This document shows positions 5,876-7,798 of a stretch of DNA of 7,798 nt, piece after piece (within the stretch, counting starts at the first letter, position 1; each line of letters opens with the position of its first letter). A program made the translations under genes and the position numbers. Below the pieces are notes generated by a model, which ran no database searches, was not told the origin of the DNA, and was given only the letters and a program-made list of their open reading frames with translations. This DNA comes from Betaproteobacteria bacterium (GTDB taxonomy: Bacteria; Pseudomonadota; Gammaproteobacteria; Burkholderiales; SG8-39): contig JAFAGU010000058.1 in the NCBI GenBank assembly GCA_019237595.1, positions 1 to 7,798 on the forward strand, read 5' to 3'.

Positions 5876-6648
5876 GGCTGGCCGTCGCGGGCGCCGGCGG
5901 CCGCATGGGCGCGACGCTCATCGAGGCGATCGGCTCCGACGGCGCGCTCGAGCTCGCCGCCGCGCTCGATGCCCCGGGCACGGCGCCCATCGGCCGCGAT
6001 GTGGGCGGCGTCAAGGTCACGGCCGACGTCGACGCGGCGATTTCGGCGTGCGACGTCCTCATCGACTTCACTCGTCCCGAAGGCACGCTGAAGCATGTCG
6101 AGGCTTGCCGCAGGCTGGGCAAGGGGGCGGTGATCGGCACGACCGGGTTCTCGCCATCGCAGCTCACCTCGATCCGCGAGGCGTCGGCGCGCACGCCGAT
6201 CGTCCTGTCGCCGAACTTCGCGGTCGGCGTAAACGTTCTCTTCGCGCTGGCCGGCAATGCGGCCAGGGCGCTCGGCGATGCCTACGACGTCGAGATCCTG
6301 GAAGCGCACCACCGGCACAAGGTCGATGCGCCGTCCGGCACGGCCTTGAAGCTCGGCGAAATCATTTCTTCTTCGCTCAAAAGAGATGTGGCGAGAGAGG
6401 CGAGGCACGGCCGCCACGGGGACGTGGGCCCCCGCACGGCAAAGGAAATCGGCTTCCACGCCGTCCGCGGCGGAGACATCGTCGGGGAGCACACCGTCTT
6501 TTTCGCCGGCGTGGGCGAGCGGCTGGAGCTCACGGTGCGCTCGCAAAGCCGGATGACCTACGCGGTCGGCGCCGTGCGAGCGGCCAAGTGGCTCCGCGGG
6601 CGAGGCCCGGGCCTCTACGACATGTTCGACGTGCTGGGGCTCAAGTAG
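5872..6648 (+). CDS. dapB: 4-hydroxy-tetrahydrodipicolinate reductase
   Basis: Reduces 4-hydroxy-tetrahydrodipicolinate to tetrahydrodipicolinate with NAD(P)H in the cytoplasm, in the pathway to meso-diaminopimelate (peptidoglycan) and lysine. Seen in 258 residues: a Rossmann start LAVAGAGGRMG (Gly-rich loop 7-13), FTRPEGTLKHVEAC, VIGTTGF (87-93), and PNFAVGVNVLFALAGNAA. The active-site signature is EILEAHHRHKVDAPSGTA, with His146/His147 and Lys150 matching E. coli His159/His160/Lys163. RGGDIVGEHTVFF and a C-terminal GLYDMFDVLGL complete it. Slightly shorter than E. coli DapB (273), with no key residue missing. Start GTG 5872 overlaps the bamE stop as GTGA and has a good ribosome binding site. 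The frame is open far upstream, but that part is bamE in another frame. carA, after an 89-base gap, has its own promoter. Confidence 0.97.
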   Translation: MRLAVAGAGGRMGATLIEAIGSDGALELAAALDAPGTAPIGRDVGGVKVTADVDAAISACDVLIDFTRPEGTLKHVEACRRLGKGAVIGTTGFSPSQLTSIREASARTPIVLSPNFAVGVNVLFALAGNAARALGDAYDVEILEAHHRHKVDAPSGTALKLGEIISSSLKRDVAREARHGRHGDVGPRTAKEIGFHAVRGGDIVGEHTVFFAGVGERLELTVRSQSRMTYAVGAVRAAKWLRGRGPGLYDMFDVLGLK

Positions 6649-6668
6649 TCGCGAGGTGGCGAAGCGCG

Positions 6669-6674
6669 TATAAT
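6669..6674 (+). promoter_or_regulatory. -10 element of the carA promoter
   Basis: A perfect TATAAT sits 21 bases after the dapB stop, within the 89-base gap. Expected transcript start is about 6681, giving a leader of about 57 bases to ATG 6738. The -35 position (about 6645-6652, at the dapB stop) does not resemble TTGACA, so strength cannot be judged. Position just before the leader hairpin supports a real promoter. Confidence 0.6.
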
Positions 6675-6688
6675 TCCGGCTTCAATTG

Positions 6689-6720
6689 AGCGGGAGGGGC
6701 GACGAGCCTTTCCCGCTTTT
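6689..6720 (+). terminator. Terminator-like hairpin (possible attenuator) in the carA leader
   Basis: Bases 6689-6700 pair without interruption to 6706-6717: 12 pairs, two of them G-U, around the 5-base loop GACGA. T bases follow at 6717-6720. The shape is that of an intrinsic terminator with a short U-tract, placed about 8 bases after the predicted transcript start and 17 bases before the carA ATG. It could end dapB read-through, attenuate carA, or stabilise the 5' end. No leader peptide is seen ahead of it. Confidence 0.6.
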
Positions 6721-6737
6721 CGTATCCGCCGGAAAAA

Positions 6738-7798
6738 ATGACGTCCAGACAGGAATCCGCCGTCCTCGCGCTCGCCGACGGCTCGGTGTTTCGCGGCCGC
6801 TCGATCGGCGCGCTCGGCGCGGCCGTGGGCGAAGTGGTCTTCAACACGGCCATGACGGGCTACCAGGAGATCCTGACCGACCCGTCCTACTGCCGGCAGA
6901 TCGTCACGCTGACTTACCCGCACATCGGCAATACCGGAACGAATGCCGAGGACTGGGAGTCGGCCCGCGTTTACGCGGAAGGCCTGATCGTCCGCGACGT
7001 GCCGCGGCGGCTGTCAAGCTGGCGAAACGAAGACGATCTCGCCTCGTACCTGAGGAAGAACGAGGTCGTGGGAATCGCCGACCTCGATACCCGCAAGCTC
7101 ACGCGCATCCTGCGCACGAAAGGCGCGCAGAACGGCTGCCTCATGGCGGGCGACATCGATGTCGATGTTGCGTTGAAGAAGGCGAAGGCGTTTCCCGGCC
7201 TCGCCGGGATGGATCTCGCCAAAGTGGTAACGACCCGGGAACCGTACGAGTGGCAAGAGGGGAGCTGGCAGCTCGGCTCGGGCTATCGCCGTATCGACAC
7301 CCCGCGCTTCCACGTCGTCGCCTACGACTACGGCATCAAGCGCAACATCCTTCGCATGCTCTCGGATCGGGCTGCCCGCGTGACCGTCGTGCCTGCGCAG
7401 ACGCCGGCGAAGGACGTCCTGAAGATGAAGCCGGACGGCGTCTTCCTCGCGAACGGCCCCGGGGACCCGGAGCCCTGCGACTACGCCATCGAGGCGATCG
7501 GCGAGATCCTCGACGCGACGCGGATTCCGGTCTTCGGCATCTGCCTCGGGCACCAGCTGATGGGCCTCGCATCCGGGGCGAAGACGCTCAAGATGAAGTT
7601 CGGCCACCACGGCGCCAACCATCCGGTGAAGGACCTCGAGACCGGGCAGGTCGTCATTACGAGCCAGAACCACGGCTTCGCGGTCGACCCCTCGACCATC
7701 GGCGGCAATCTCAAGGCGACTCACGTATCGCTCTTCGACGGCTCCCTGCAGGGCCTCGCGAGGACGGACCGGCCCGCGTTCTGCTTCCAGGGCCACCC
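6738..7798 (+). CDS. carA: Carbamoyl-phosphate synthase small (glutaminase) subunit, 3' end outside window
   Basis: CarA hydrolyses glutamine and passes ammonia to CarB for carbamoyl phosphate synthesis, feeding pyrimidine and arginine pathways. Seen: N-terminal SAVLALADGSVFRGRSIG, GEVVFNTAMTGYQEILTDPS, YPHIGNTGTN, and GIADLDTRKLTRILRTKGAQ. The glutamine amidotransferase domain has VVAYDYGIKRNILRML, FLANGPGDPEP, and GICLGHQLMGLA with nucleophile Cys269 (same number as in E. coli). MKFGHHGANHPV, TSQNHGFAVD and FCFQGHP follow, with catalytic His353 as the last complete residue but one visible feature of the triad; the partner Glu355 is beyond the edge. About 353 of roughly 380 residues are present with no frameshift. 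Start ATG 6738 has only a weak GGA four bases upstream. Its own promoter and leader hairpin precede it. carB is expected downstream but not seen. Confidence 0.97.
   Translation, partial: MTSRQESAVLALADGSVFRGRSIGALGAAVGEVVFNTAMTGYQEILTDPSYCRQIVTLTYPHIGNTGTNAEDWESARVYAEGLIVRDVPRRLSSWRNEDDLASYLRKNEVVGIADLDTRKLTRILRTKGAQNGCLMAGDIDVDVALKKAKAFPGLAGMDLAKVVTTREPYEWQEGSWQLGSGYRRIDTPRFHVVAYDYGIKRNILRMLSDRAARVTVVPAQTPAKDVLKMKPDGVFLANGPGDPEPCDYAIEAIGEILDATRIPVFGICLGHQLMGLASGAKTLKMKFGHHGANHPVKDLETGQVVITSQNHGFAVDPSTIGGNLKATHVSLFDGSLQGLARTDRPAFCFQGH

Noticed and set aside
6689..6717. Guanidine-II (mini-ykkC) riboswitch, suggested by ACGA in the hairpin loop
   Set aside because: That class needs two tandem hairpins with ACGR tetraloops. 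Only one hairpin is present, its loop is five bases, and the stem is too long.

Overview
This window is a GC-rich stretch of bacterial core chromosome, densely coded on both strands, with no sign of mobile DNA, CRISPR or RNA genes. Protein sequences and gene order (hemH and hrcA facing away from nadK-recN, then fur facing recN, then bamE-dapB and carA) point to a betaproteobacterium, probably of the Burkholderiales/Nitrosomonadales type. That placement rests on recalled family and synteny knowledge; no search was run.

Layout. The left edge holds the C-terminal part of an AsmA-family envelope protein on the plus strand. It converges on a minus-strand pair, hrcA (heat-shock repressor) followed by hemH (ferrochelatase). 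hrcA is divergent from nadK (NAD kinase), which is followed after 2 bases by recN (SMC-like DNA repair ATPase). recN converges on and overlaps fur (ferric uptake regulator, minus strand). fur is divergent from bamE (outer-membrane assembly lipoprotein), whose stop overlaps the GTG start of dapB (lysine/diaminopimelate synthesis). An 89-base gap with a promoter and a strong terminator-like hairpin then leads to carA (carbamoyl-phosphate synthase small subunit), which runs off the right edge just after its catalytic His353.

The genes do not form one pathway. They are housekeeping functions: envelope biogenesis (asmA, bamE), haem and iron (hemH, fur), stress and DNA repair (hrcA, recN), cofactor supply (nadK) and amino acid/pyrimidine precursors (dapB, carA). 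I found no undescribed multi-gene system. The points worth a second look are small: a ferrochelatase with no ATG/GTG/TTG that would include its conserved N-terminus; two divergent junctions with interlocked -10 boxes so close to the start codons that transcripts would be leaderless or nearly so; a possible 10-codon leader ORF overlapping the nadK start; a perfect palindrome that is exactly the recN/fur overlap; and an attenuator-like hairpin ahead of carA. No gene-free stretch longer than 300 bases exists here.
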